Part shown: positions 32,070-45,140 of the stretch, one piece after another
Layout of the letters: each line of letters starts with the position of its first letter
Numbering within the stretch: the stretch's first letter is position 1
Assembly: GCF_052857255.1 (NCBI RefSeq)
Contig: NW_027526726.1
Coordinates: 41,862-105,861 of the forward strand
DNA from: Amblyomma americanum
Lineage: Eukaryota; Arthropoda; Arachnida; Ixodida; Ixodidae
DNA length: 64,000 nt
Direction: 5' to 3'
Program-made: the position numbers and the translations under genes
Notes under the pieces: model-generated
What the model was told of the DNA's origin: nothing
What the model saw: only the letters and a program-made list of their open reading frames with translations
The model's database searches: none

Positions 32070-32864
32070 TCGCGCGTACCAAAACGAGCTAGATCTGAAC
32101 ACATCGGTTTTACAAGTGTCCCTGTGACACGCGTCAAAACTTTTTCTCTTGTAACTGTGCGAAAAGCATGTATTCTTGCTTAATACAGCGAAACAAGCTG
32201 TTTTAGACCGAAAAGAGCTAAATCGCAACACATCGGTTTTACAAGTGTTCCTCTGATACGCGTCAAAACTTTTTTCTCTTATAACTGCGCGAAAAGCATG
32301 TATTCGTGCTTAGTTCAACGAAACAAGCTGTTTTAGACCGAAACGAGGTAAATCTGAGCACATCTGTTTCACAAGTGTCCCTGTGACACGCGTCAAAACT
32401 TTTTCTCTTATAACTGCGCGAAAAGCATGTATTCTTGCTTAATACAGCGCAACAAGCTGTTTTAGACCGAAACGAGCTAAATCACAACACATCGGTTTTA
32501 CAAGTGTTCCTCTGATACGCGTCAAAACGTTTTTTCTTATAACCGCGCGAAAAGCATGTATTCTTGCTTAATACAACGAAACAAGCTGTTTTAGACCGAA
32601 ACGAGCTAAATCACAACACATCGGTTTTACAAGTGTTCCTCTGATACGCGTCTAAACTTTTTCTCTTATAACTGCGCGAAAAGCATGTATTCGTGCTTAA
32701 TACAACGAAACAAGCTGTTTTACACCAAAACGAGCTAGATCTGAACACATCGGTTTTACAAGTGTCCCTGTGACACGCGTCAAAACTTTTTCTCTTGTAA
32801 CGGCGCGAAAAGCACGTATTCTTGCTTAATACAGCGAAACAAGCTGTTTTAGACCGAAACGAGC

Positions 32865-35190
32865 TAAATCTGAACACATCGGTTTTACAAGTGTCCCTGT
32901 GACACGCGTCAAAACTTTTTCTCCTATACCTGCGCGAAAAGCATGTATTCGTGCTTAATACAGCGAAACAAGCTGTTTTAGACCGAAACGAGCTAAATCT
33001 GAACACATCGGTTTTACTAGTGTCCCTGTGACACGCGTCACAACCTTTTCTCTTATAACTGCGCGAAAAGCATGTATTCTTGCTTAATACAGCGAAACAA
33101 GCTGTTTTAGATCGAAACGAGTTAAATCACAACACATCGGTTTTACAAGTGTTCCTCTGATACGCGTCAAAACTTTTTCTCTTATAACTGCGCGAAAAGC
33201 ATGTATTCGTGCTTAATACAGCGAAACAAGCTGTTTTAGACCGAAACGAGCTAAATCGCAACACATCGGTTTTACAAGTGTTCCTCTGATACGCGTCAAA
33301 ACTTTTTTCTCTTATAACTGCGCGAAAAGCATGTATTCGTGCTTAGTTCAACGAAACAAGCTGTTTTAGACCGAAACGAGGTAAATCTGAGCACATCGGT
33401 TTCACAAGTGTCCCTGTGACAGGCGTCAAAACTTTTTCTCTTATAACTGCGCGAAAAGCACGTATTCTTGCTTAATACAGCGAAACAAGCTGTTTTAGAC
33501 CGAAACGAGCTAAATCACAACACATCGGTTTTACAAGTGTCCCTGTGACACGCGTCAAACCTTTTTCTCTTATAACTGCGCGAAAAGCAAGTATTCTTGC
33601 TTAATACAGCGAAACAAGCTGTTTTAGACCGAAACGAGCTAAATCGCAACACATCGGTTTTACAAGTGTTCCTCTGACACGCGTCAAAACTTTTTTCTCT
33701 TATAACTGCGCGAAAAGCATGTATTCGTGCTTAGTTCAACGAAACAAGCTGTTTTAGACCGAAACGAGGTAAATCTGAGCACATATGTTTCACAAGTGTC
33801 CCTGTGACACGCGTCAAAACTTTTTCTCTTATAACTGCGCGAAAAGCATGTATTCTTGCTTAATACAGCGAAACAAGCTGTTTTAGACCGAAACGAGCTA
33901 AATCACAACACATCGGTTTTACAAGTGTTCCTCTGATACGCGTCAAAACTTTTTTTCTTATAACCGCGCGAAAAGCATGTATTCTTGCTTAATACAACGA
34001 AACAAGCTGTTTTAGACCGAAACGAGCTAAATCTGAACACATCGGTTTTACAAGTGTCCCTGTGACACGCGTCAAAACTTTTTCTCCTATACCTGCGCGA
34101 AAAGCATGTATTCGTGCTTAATACAGCGAAACAAGCTGTTTTAGACCGAAACGAGCTAAATCTGAACACATCGGTTTTACTAGTGTCCCTGTGACACGCG
34201 TCACAACCTTTTCTCTTATAACTGCGCGAAAAACATGTATTCTTGCTTAATACAGCGAAACAAGCTGTTTTAGATCGAAACGAGTTAAATCACAACACAT
34301 CGGTTTTACAAGTGTTCCTCTGATACGCGTCAAAACTTTTTCTCTTATAACTGCGCGAAAAGCATGTATTCGTGCTTAATACAGCGAAACAAGCTGTTTT
34401 AGACCGAAACGAGCTAAATCGCAACACATCGGTTTTACAAGTGTTCCTCTGATACGCGTCAAAACTTTTTTCTCTTATAACTGCGCGAAAAGCATGTATT
34501 CGTGCTTAGTTCAACGAAACAAGCTGTTTTAGACCGAAACGAGGTAAATCTGAGCACATCGGTTTCACAAGTGTCCCTGTGACAGGCGTCAAAACTTTTT
34601 CTCTTATAACTGCGCGAAAAGCACGTATTCTTGCTTAATACAGCGAAACAAGCTGTTTTAGACCGAAACGAGCTAAATCACAACACATCGGTTTTACAAG
34701 TGTCCCTGTGACACGCGTCAAACCTTTTTCTCTTATAACTGCGCGAAAAGCAAGTATTCTTGCTTAATACAGCGAAACAAGCTGTTTTAGACCGAAACGA
34801 GCTAAATCGCAACACATCGGTTTTACAAGTGTTCCTCTGACACGCGTCAAAACTTTTTTCTCTTATAACTGCGCGAAAAGCATGTATTCGTGCTTAGTTC
34901 TACGAAACAAGCTGTTTTAGACCGAAACGAGGTAAATCTGAGCACATATGTTTCACAAGTGTCCCTGTGACACGCGTCAAAACTTTTTCTCTTATAACTG
35001 CGCGAAAAGCATGTATTATTGCTTAATACAGCGAAACAAGCTGTTTTAGACCGAAACGAGCTAAATCACAACACATCGGTTTTACAAGTGTTCCTCTGAT
35101 ACGCGTCAAAACTTTTTTTCTTATAACCGCGCGAAAAGCATGTATTCTTGCTTAATACAACGAAACAAGCTGTTTTAGACCGAAACGAGC
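32865..35190. repeat. Tandem 9-monomer higher-order repeat (about 1,162 bp x 2)
   Basis: Two copies, about 32,865-34,026 and 34,027-35,190. Paired landmarks are the CTCCTATACC monomer (32,922/34,083), the ACTAGTGTCC monomer (about 33,012/34,175), GACAGGCGTC (33,419/34,581) and ATATGTTTCAC (33,784/34,946). A related pair with the same 1,162-bp offset occurs at 35,712 and 36,874. Confidence 0.85.
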
Positions 35191-38100
35191 TAAATCACAA
35201 CACATCGGTTTTACAAGTGTTCCTTTGACACGCGTCAAAACTTTTTTCTCTTATAACTGCGCGAAAAGCATGTATTCGTGCTTAGTTCAACGAAACAAGC
35301 TGTTTTAGACCGAAACAAGGTAAATCTGAACACATCGGTTTTACAAGTGTCCCTGTGACACGCGTCAAAACTTTTTCTCTTACAACTGCGCGAAAAGCAT
35401 GTATTCTTGCTTAATACAGCGAAACAAGCATTTTTAGACCGAAACGAGCTAAATCACAACACATCGGTTTTACAAGTGTTCCTCTGATACGCGTCAAAAC
35501 TTTTTCTCTTACTACTGCGCGAAAAGCATGTATTCTTGCTTAATACAGCGAAACAAGCTGTTTTAGACCGTAACGAGCTAAATCTGAACACATCGGTTTT
35601 ACAAGTGTCCCTGTGACAAGCGTCAAAACTTTTTTTCTTATAACTGCGCGAAAAGCATGTATTCTTGCTTAATACAACGAAACAAGCTGTTTTAGACCGA
35701 AACGAGCTAAATCACAACACATCGGTTTTACAAGTGTTCCTCTGATACGCGTCTAAACTTTTTCTCTTATAACTGCGCGAAAAGCATGTATTCGTGCTTA
35801 ATACAACGAAACAAGCTGTTTTACACCAAAACGAGCTAGATCTGAACACATCGGTTTTACAAGTGTCCCTGTGACACGCGTCAAAACTTTTTCTCTTGTA
35901 ACTGCGAGAAAAGCACGTATTCTTGCTTAATACAGCGAAACAAGCTGTTTTAGACCAAAACGAGCTAAATCGCAACACATCGGTTTTACAAGTGTCCCTG
36001 TGACACGCGTCAAAACGTTTTCTCTTATACCTGCGCGAAAAGCATGTATTCGTGCTTAATACAGCGAAACAAGCTGTTTTAGACCGAAACGAGCTAAATC
36101 TGAACACATCGGTTTTACTAGTGTCCCTGTGACACGCGTCACAACCTTTTCTCTTATAACTGCGCGAAAAGCATGTATTCTTGCTTAATACAGCGAAACA
36201 AGCTGTTTTAGACCGAAACGAGTTAAATCACAACACATCGGTTTTACAAGTGCTCCTCTGATACGCGTCAAAACTTTTTCTCTTATAACTGCGCGAAAAG
36301 CATGTATTCGTGCTTAATACAGCGAAACAAGCTGTTTTAGACCGAAACGAGTTTAATCGCAACACATCGGTTTTACAAGTGTTCCTCTGATACGCGTCAA
36401 AACTTTTTTCTCTTATAACTGCGCGAAAAGCATGTATTCGTGCTTAGTTCAACGAAACAAGCTGTTTTAGACCGAAATAAGGTAAATCTGAGCACATCGG
36501 TTTCACAAGTGTCCCTGTGACACGCGTCAAAACTTTTTCTCTTATAACTGCGCGAAAAGCACGTATTCTTGCTTAATACAGCGAAACAAGCTGTTTTAGA
36601 CCGAAACGAGCTAAATCACAACACATCGGTTTTACAAGTGTCCCTGTGACACGCGTCAAAACTTTTTCTCTTATAACTGCGCGAAAAGCATGTATTCTTG
36701 CTTAATACAGCGCAACAAGCTGTTTTAGACCGCAACGAGCTAAATCACAACACATCGGTTTTACAAGTGTTCCTCTGATACGCGTCAAAACTTTTTTTCT
36801 TATAACCGCGCGAAAAGCATGTATTCTTGCCTAATACAACGAAACAAGCTGTTTTAGACCGAAACGAGCTAAATCACAACACATCGGTTTTACAAGTGTT
36901 CCTCTGATACGCGTCTAAACTTTTTCTCTTATAACTGCGCGAAAAGCAGGTATTCGTGCTTAATACAACGAAACAAGCTGTTTTACACCAAAACGCGCTA
37001 GATCTGAACACATCGGTTTTACAAGTGTCCCTGTGACACGCGTCAAAACTTTTTCTCTTGTAACTGCGCGAAAAGCACGTATTCTTGTTTAATACAGCGA
37101 AACAAGCTGTTTTAGACCGAAACGAGCTAAATCTGAACACATCGGTTTTACAAGTGTTCCTGTGACACGCGTCAAAACTTTTTCTCTTATACCTGCGCGA
37201 AAAGCATGTATTCGTGCTTAATACAGCGAAACAAGCTGTTTTAGACCGAAACGAGCTAAATCTGAACACATCGGTTTTACTAGTGTCCCTGTGACACGCG
37301 TCACAACCTTTTCTCTTATAACTGCGCGAAAAGCATGTATTCTTGCTTAATACAGCGAAACAAGCTGTTTTAGATCGAAACGAGTTAAATCACAACACAT
37401 CGGTTTTACAAGTGTTCCTCTGATACGCGTCAAAACTTTTTCTCTTATAACTGCGCGAAAAGCATGTATTCGTGCTTAATACAGCGAAACAAGCTGTTTT
37501 AGACCGAAACGAGCTAAATCGCAACACATCGGTTTTACAAGTGTTCCTCTGATACGCGTCAAAACTTTTTTCTCTTATAAATGCGCGAAAAGCATGTATT
37601 CGTGCTCAGTTCAACGAAAGAAGCTGTTTTAGACCGAAACGAGGTAAATCTGAGCACATCTGTTTCACAAGTGTCCCTGTGACACGCGTCAAAACTTTTT
37701 CTCTTATAACTGCGCGAAAAGCTTGTATTCTTGCTTAATACAGCGAAACAAGCTGTTTTAGACCGAAACGAGCTAAATCACAACACATCGGTTTTACAAG
37801 TGTTCCTCTGATACGCGTCAAACCTTTTTTCTTATAACTGCGCGAAAAGAATGTATTATTGCTTAATACAACGAAACAAGCTGTTTTAGACCGAAACGAG
37901 CTAAATCACAACACATCGGTTTTACAAGTGTTCCTCTGATACGCGTGTAAACTTTTTTTCTTATAACTGCGCGAAAAGCATGTATTCGTGCTTAATACAG
38001 CGAAACAAGCTGTTTTAGACCGAAACGAGCTAAATCGCAACACATCGGTTTTACAAGTGTTCCTCTGATACGCGTCAAAACTTTTTTCTCTTATAACTGC

Positions 38101-38829
38101 GCGAAAAGCATGTATTCGTGCTTAGTTCAACGAAACAAGCTGTTTTAGACCGAAACAAGGTAAATCTGAGCACATCGGTTTCACAAGTGTCCCTGTGACA
38201 GGCGTCAAAACTTTTTCTCTTATAACTGCGCGAAAAGCACGTATTCTTGCTTAATACAGCGAAACAAGCTGTTTTAGACCGAAACGAGCTAAATCACAAC
38301 ACATCGGTTTTACAAGTGTCCCTGTGACACGCGTCAAAACTTTTTCTCTTATAACTGCGCGAAAAGCAAGTATTCTTGCTTAATACAGCGAAACAAGCTG
38401 TTTTAGACCGAAACGAGCTAAATCGCAACACATCGGTTTTACAAGTGCTCCTCTGACACGCGTCAAAACTTTTTTCTTTTATAACTGCGCGAAAAGCATG
38501 TATTCGTGCTTAGTTCAACGAAACAAGCTGTTTTAGACCGAAACGAGGTAAATCTGAGCACATATGTTTCACAAGTGTCCCTGTGACACGCGTCAAAACT
38601 TTTTCTCTTATAACTGCGCGAAAAGCATGTATTCTTGCTTAATACAGCGAAACAAGCTGTTTTAGACCGAAACGAGCTAAATCACAACACATCGGTTTTA
38701 CAAGTGTTCCTCTGATACGCGTCAAAACTTTTTTTCTTATAACCGCGCGAAAAGCATGTATTCTTGCTTAATACAACGAAACAAGCTGTTTTAGACCGAA
38801 ACGAGCTAAATCGCAACACATCGGTTTTA

Positions 38830-41800
38830 CAAGTGTTCCTTTGACACGCGTCAAAACTTTTTTCTCTTATAACTGCGCGAAAAGCATGTATTCGTGCTTA
38901 GTTCAACGAAACAAGCTGTTTTAGACCGAAACGAGGTAAATCTGAACACATCGGTTTTACAAGTGTCCCTGTGACACGCGTCAAAACTTTTTCTCTTACA
39001 ACTGCGCGAAAAGCATGTATTCTTGCTTAATACAGCGAAACAAGCTGTTTTAGACCGAAACGAGCTAAATCACAACACATCGGTTTTACAAGTGTTCCTC
39101 TGATACGCGTCAAAACTTTTTCTCTTACTACTGCGCGAAAAGCATGTATTCTTGCTTAATACAGCGAAACAAGCTGTTTTAGACCGAAACGAGCAAAATC
39201 TGAACACATCGGTTTTACAAGTGTCCCTGTGACAAGCGTCAAAACTTTTTTTCTTATAACTGCGCGAAAAGCATGTATTCTTGCTTAATACAACGCAACA
39301 AGCTGTTTTAGACCGAAACGAGCTAAATCACAACACATCGGTTTTACAAGTGTTCCTCTGATACGCGTCTAAACTTTTTCTCTTATAACTGCGCGAAAAG
39401 CATGTATTCGTGCTTAATACAACGAAACAAGCTGTTTTACACCAAAACGAGCTAGATCTGAACACATCGGTTTTACAAGTGTCCCTGTGACACGCGTCAA
39501 AACTTTTTCTCTTGTAACTGCGCGAAAAGCACGTATTCTTGCTTAATACAGCGAAACAAGCTGTTTTAGACCAAAACGAGCTAAATCGCAACACATCGGT
39601 TTTACAAGTGTTCCTCTGATACGCGTCAAAACTTTTTTCTCTTATAAATGCGCGAAAAGCATGTATTCGTGCTCAGTTCAACGAAAGAAGCTGTTTTAGA
39701 CCGAAACGAGGTAAATCTGAGCACATCTGTTTCACAAGTGTCCCTGTGACACGCGTCAAAACTTTTTCTCTTATAACTGCGCGAAAAGCTTGTATTCTTG
39801 CTTAATACAGCGAAACAAGCTGTTTTAGACCGAAACGAGCTAAATCACAACACATCGGTTTTACAAGTGTTCCTCTGATACGCGTGTAAACTTTTTCTCT
39901 TATAACTGCGCGAAAAGCATGTATTCGTGCTTAATACAACGAAACAAGCTGTTTTACACCAAAACGAGCTAGATCTGAACACATCGGTTTTACAAGTGTC
40001 CCTGTGACACGCGTCAAAACTTTTTCTCTTGTAACTGCGCGAAAAGCACGTATTCTTGCTTAATACAGCGAAACAAGCTGTTTTAGACCGAAACGAGCTA
40101 AATCTGAACACATCGGTTTTACAAGTGTCCCTGTGACACGCGTCAAAACGTTTTCTCTTATACCTGCGCGAAAAGCATGTATTCGTGCTTAATACAGCGA
40201 AACAAGCTGTTTTAGACCGAAACGAGCTAAATCTGAACACATCGGTTTTACTAGTGTCCCTGTGACACGCGTCACAACCTTTTCTCTTATAACTGCGCGA
40301 AAAGCATGTATTCTTGCTTAATACAGCGAAACAAGCTGTTTTAGACCGAAACGAGTTAAATCACAACACATCGGTTTTACAAGTGTTCCTCTGATACGCG
40401 TCAAAACTTTTTCTCTTATAACTGCGCGAAAAGCATGTATTCGTGCTTAATACAGCGAAACAAGCTGTTTTAGACCGAAACGAGTTTAATCGCAACACAT
40501 CGGTTTTACAAGTGTTCCTCTGATACGCGTCAAAACTTTTTTCTCTTATAACTGCGCGAAAAGCATGTATTCGTGCTTAGTTCAACGAAACAAGCTGTTT
40601 TAGACCGAAACGAGGTAAATCTGAGCACATCGGTTTCACAAGTGTCCCTGTGACAGGCGTCAAAACTTTTTCTCTTATAACTGCGCGAAAAGCACGTATT
40701 CTTGCTTAATACAGCGAAACAAGCTGTTTTAGACCGAAACGAGCTAAATCACAACACATCGGTTTTACAAGTGTCCCTGTGACACGCGTCAAAACTTTTT
40801 CTCTTATAACTGCGCGAAAAGCAAGTATTCTTGCTTAATACAGCGAAACAAGCTGTTTTAGACCGAAACGAGCTAAATCGCAACACATCGGTTTTACAAG
40901 TGCTCCTCTGACACGCGTCAAAACTTTTTTCTTTTATAACTGCGCGAAAAGCATGTATTCGTGCTTAGTTCAACGAAACAAGCTGTTTTAGACCGAAACG
41001 AGGTAAATCTGAGCACATATGTTTCACAAGTGTCCCTGTGACACGCGTCAAAACTTTTTCTCTTATAACTGCGCGAAAAGCATGTATTCTTGCTTATTAC
41101 AGCGAAACAAGCTGTTTTAGACCGAAACGAGCTAAATCACAACACATCGGTTTTACAAGTGTTCCTCTGATACGCGTCAAAACTTTTTTTCTTATAACCG
41201 CGCGAAAAGCATGTATTCTTGCTTAATACAACGAAACAAGCTGTTTTAGACCGAAACGAGCTAAATCACAACACATCGGTTTTACAAGTGTCCCTGTGAC
41301 ACGCGTCAAAACTTTTTCTCCTATAACTGCGCGAAAAGCATGTATTCTTGCTTAATACAGCGAAACAAGCTGTTTTAGACCGAAACGAGCTAAATCGCAA
41401 CACATCGGTTTTACAAGTGTTCCTTTGACACGCGTCAAAACTTTTTTCTCTTATAACTGCGCGAAAAGCATGTATTCGTGCTTAGTTCAACGAAACAAGC
41501 TGTTTTAGACCGAAACGAGGTAAATCTGAACACATCGGTTTTACAAGTGTCCCTGTGACACGCGTCAAAACTTTTTCTCTTACAACTGCGCGAAAAGCAT
41601 GTATTCTTGCTTAATACAGCGAAACAAGCTGTTTTAGACCGAAACGAGCTAAATCACAACACATCGGTTTTACAAGTGTTCCTCTGATACGCGTCAAAAC
41701 TTTTTCTCTTACTACTGCGCGAAAAGCATGTATTCTTGCTTAATACAGCGAAACAAGCTGTTTTAGACCGAAACGAGCAAAATCTGAACACATCGGTTTT

Positions 41801-42420
41801 ACAAGTGTCCCTGTGACAAGCGTCAAAACTTTTTTTCTTATAACTGCGCGAAAAGCATGTATTCTTGCTTAATACAACGCAACAAGCTGTTTTAGACCGA
41901 AACGAGCTAAATCACAACACATCGGTTTTACAAGTGTTCCTCTGATACGCGTCTAAACTTTTTCTCTTATAACTGCGCGAAAAGCATGTATTCGTGCTTA
42001 ATACAACGAAACAAGCTGTTTTACACCAAAACGAGCTAGATCTGAACACATCGGTTTTACAAGTGTCCCTGTGACACGCGTCAAAACTTTTTCTCTTGTA
42101 ACTGCGCGAAAAGCACGTATTCTTGCTTAATACAGCGAAACAAGCTGTTTTAGACCAAAACGAGCTAAATCGCAACACATCGGTTTTACAAGTGTTCCTC
42201 TGATACGCGTCAAAACTTTTTTCTCTTATAAATGCGCGAAAAGCATGTATTCGTGCTCAGTTCAACGAAAGAAGCTGTTTTAGACCGAAACGAGGTAAAT
42301 CTGAGCACATCTGTTTCACAAGTGTCCCTGTGACACGCGTCAAAACTTTTTCTCTTATAACTGCGCGAAAAGCTTGTATTCTTGCTTAATACAGCGAAAC
42401 AAGCTGTTTTAGACCGAAAC
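38830..42420. repeat. Higher-order repeat with 2,584-bp offset
   Basis: The run from the CCTTTGACAC monomer at about 38,837 to about 39,840 recurs from about 41,420 to 42,424. Both copies contain the unusual GAGCAAAATC (39,191/41,775), GACAAGCGTC, CAACGCAAC and GTGCTCAGTTC variants. Upstream the offset is 2,454 bp, so one whole monomer was gained near 41,290 in the second copy. Confidence 0.83.
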
Positions 42421-45140
42421 GAGCTAAATCACAACACATCGGTTTTACAAGTGTTCCTCTGATACGCGTCAAACCTTTTTTCTTATAACTGCGCGAAAAG
42501 AATGTATTATTGCTTAATACAACGAAACAAGCTGTTTTAGACCGAAACGAGCTAAATCACAACACATCGGTTTTACAAGTGTTCCTCTGATACGCGTGTA
42601 AACGTTTTCTCTTATAACTGCGCGAAAAGCATGTATTCGTGCTTAATACAAAGAAACAAGCTGTTTTACACCAAAACGAGCTAGATCTGAACACATCGGT
42701 TTTACAAGTGTCCCTGTGACACGCGTCAAAACTTTTTCTCTTGTAACTGCGCGAAAAGCACGTATTCTTGCTTAATACAGCGAAACAAGCTGTTTTAGAC
42801 CGAAACGAGCTAAATCTGAACACATCGGTTTTACAAGTGTCCCTGTGACACGCGTCAAAACGTTTTCTCTTATACCTGCGCGAAAAGCATGTATTCGTGC
42901 TTAATACAGCGAAACAAGCTGTTTTAGACCGAAACGAGCTAAATCTGAACACATCGGTTTTACTAGTGTCCCTGTGACACGCGTCACAACCTTTTCTCTT
43001 ATAACTGCGCGAAAAGCATGTATTCTTGCTTAATACAGCGAAACAAGCTGTTTTAGACCGAAACGAGTTAAATCACAACACATCGGTTTTACAAGTGTTC
43101 CTCTGATACGCGTCAAAACTTTTTCTCTTATAACTGCGCGAAAAGCATGTATTCGTGCTTAATACAGCGAAACAAGCTGTTTTAGACCGAAACGAGTTTA
43201 ATCGCAACACATCGGTTTTACAAGTGTTCCTCTGATACGCGTCAAAACTTTTTTCTCTTATAACTGCGCGAAAAGCATGTATTCGTGCTTAGTTCAACGA
43301 AACAAGCTGTTTTAGACCGAAACGAGGTAAATCTGAGCACATCGGTTTCACAAGTGTCCCTGTGACAGGCGTCAAAACTTTTTCTCTTATAACTGCGCGA
43401 AAAGCACGTATTCTTGCTTAATACAGCGAAACAAGCTGTTTTAGACCGAAACGAGCTAAATCACAACACATCGGTTTTACAAGTGTCCCTGTGACACGCG
43501 TCAAAACTTTTTCTCTTATAACTGCGCGAAAAGCAAGTATTCTTGCTTAATACAGCGATACAAGCTGTTTTAGACCGAAACGAGCTAAATCGCAACACAT
43601 CGGTTTTACAAGTGTTCCTCTGACACGCGTCAAAACTTTTTTCTCTTATAACTGCGCGAAAAGCATGTATTCGTGCTTAGTTCAACGAAACAAGCTGTTT
43701 TAGACCGAAACGAGGTAAATCTGAGCACATCTGTTTCACAAGTGTCCCTGTGACACGCGTCAAAACTTTTTCTCCTATAACTGCGCGAAAAGCTTGTATT
43801 CTTGCTTAATACAGCGAAACAAGCTGTTTTAGACCGAAACGAGCTAAATCACAACACATCGGTTTTACAAGTGTTCCTCTGATACGCGTCAAAACTTTTT
43901 TCTTATAACTGCGCGAAAAGCATGTATTCTTGCTTAATACAACGAAACAAGCTGTTTTAGACCGAAACGAGCTAAATCACAACACATCGGTTTTACAAGT
44001 GTTCCTCTGGTACGCGTGTAAACTTTTTCTCTTATAACTGCGCGAAAAGCATGTATTCGTGCTTAATACAACGAAACAAGCTGTTTTACACCAAAACGAG
44101 CTAGATCTGAACACATCGGTTTTACAAGTGTCCCTGTGACACGCGTCAAAACTTTTTCTCTTGTAACTGCGCGAAAAGCACGTATTCTTGCTTAATACAG
44201 CGAAACAAGCTGTTTTAGACCGAAACGAGCTAAATCTGAACACATCGGTTTTACAAGTGTCCCTGTGACACGCGTCAAAACGTTTTCTCTTATACCTGCG
44301 CGAAAAGCATGTATTCGTGCTTAATACAGCGAAACAAGCTGTTTTAGACCGAAACGAGCTAAATCTGAACACATCGGTTTTACTAGTGTCCCTGTGACAC
44401 GCGTCACAACCTTTTCTCTTATAACTGCGCGAAAAGCATGTATTCTTGCTTAATACAGCGAAACAAGCTGTTTTAGACCGAAACGAGTTAAATCACAACA
44501 CATCGGTTTTACAAGTGTTCCTCTGATACGCGTCAAAACTTTTTCTCTTATAACTGCGCGAAAAGCATGTATTCGTGCTTAATACAGCGAAACAAGCTGT
44601 TTTAGACCGAAACGAGTTTAATCGCAACACATCGGTTTTACAAGTGTTCCTCTGATACGCGTCAAAACTTTTTTCTCTTATAACTGCGCGAAAAGCATGT
44701 ATTCGTGCTTAGTTCAACGAAACAAGCTGTTTTAGACCGGAACGAGGTAAATCTGAGCACATCGGTTTCACAAGTGTCCCTGTGACACGCGTCAAAACTT
44801 TTTCTCTTATAACTGCGCGAAAAGCACGTATTCTTGCTTAATACAGCGAAACAAGCTGTTTTAGACCGAAACGAGCTAAATCACAACACATCGGTTTTAC
44901 AAGTGTCCCTGTGACACGCGTCAAAACTTTTTCTCTTATAACTGCGCGAAAAGCAAGTATTCTTGCTTAATACAGCGAAACAAGCTGTTTTAGACCGAAA
45001 CGAGCTAAATCGCAACACATCGGTTTTACAAGTGTTCCTCTGACACGCGTCAAAACTTTTTTCTCTTATAACTGGGCGAAAAGCATGTATTCGTGCTTAG
45101 TTCAACGAAACAAGCTGTTTTAGACCGAAACGAGGTAAAT
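42300..45140. repeat. Tandem 11-monomer higher-order repeat (about 1,420 bp x 2)
   Basis: Copies are about 42,300-43,719 and 43,720-45,140. The 131-codon minus-strand frames at 42,557 and 43,977, the ACTAGTGTCC monomer, GAGTTTAATC and GCAAGTATTC all repeat at 1,420 bp (11 x 129 plus 1). Some changes are private to one copy, such as ACAGCGATAC near 43,556 and the GACAGGCGTC to GACACGCGTC difference. Confidence 0.84.

Larger units (their letters stand above)
32005..32076 (-). mobile_element. tRNA-derived SINE-like head (degenerate tRNA)
   Basis: On the minus strand 72 nt fold as a decayed tRNA. The acceptor CGCGCGA pairs with TGCCGCG at five of seven positions. TGGCGTAGAGG sits exactly at positions 8-18. 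An anticodon-like stem TCCGCCT/AGGAGGA has one mismatch and a 7-nt loop. GGTTCAAATCC is at the T-arm. The U33 equivalent is not T, so it is unlikely to be a working tRNA and I assign no amino acid. tRNA-derived SINEs are known from ixodid ticks (the Ruka family), but I could not compare sequences. The head reads in the same direction as the LINE and touches the right satellite directly, so it is the 5' end of the insertion. Confidence 0.8.
29095..32077 (-). mobile_element. RTE-like non-LTR retrotransposon (LINE) with tRNA-like 5' head
   Basis: A single insertion of about 2.98 kb interrupts the satellite. Read on the minus strand, it has a tRNA-like segment, a short leader, one long open frame with APE-type endonuclease then reverse transcriptase, a displaced C-terminal segment, essentially no 3' UTR, and a (TGA)7 tail. 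The single-ORF layout, the lack of a gag-like ORF1 and the trinucleotide tail fit the RTE clade. The insertion is not flanked by an obvious target-site duplication. Satellite stops at monomer position 23 on the left and resumes at position 78 on the right, so 54 bp (or 54 bp plus whole monomers) of target are missing. The element is probably dead because an internal deletion separates the RT palm from the thumb and C-terminus. Clade assignment comes from motif style, not a database search. Confidence 0.92.

Noticed and set aside
32005..32076. A functional tRNA gene
   Set aside because: Two acceptor-pair mismatches, no T at the U33 position, a mismatch in the anticodon stem and no terminator after the gene point to a SINE-type derivative.
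29050..32120. Target-site duplication around the LINE
   Set aside because: The flanks CTTTTTCTCTTAT and ACCAAAACGAG share no repeat next to the junctions. Apparent similarity further out is just the satellite period.
31868..32231. Minus-strand frames running from satellite through the tRNA-like head, and a plus-strand counterpart
   Set aside because: They cross the insertion boundary and translate a tRNA-like sequence, so they are chance chimaeras.
3924..41226. Plus-strand frames of 62-76 codons in the satellite
   Set aside because: They recur only with particular monomer variants and overlap the repeat on the opposite strand. No independent coding evidence.
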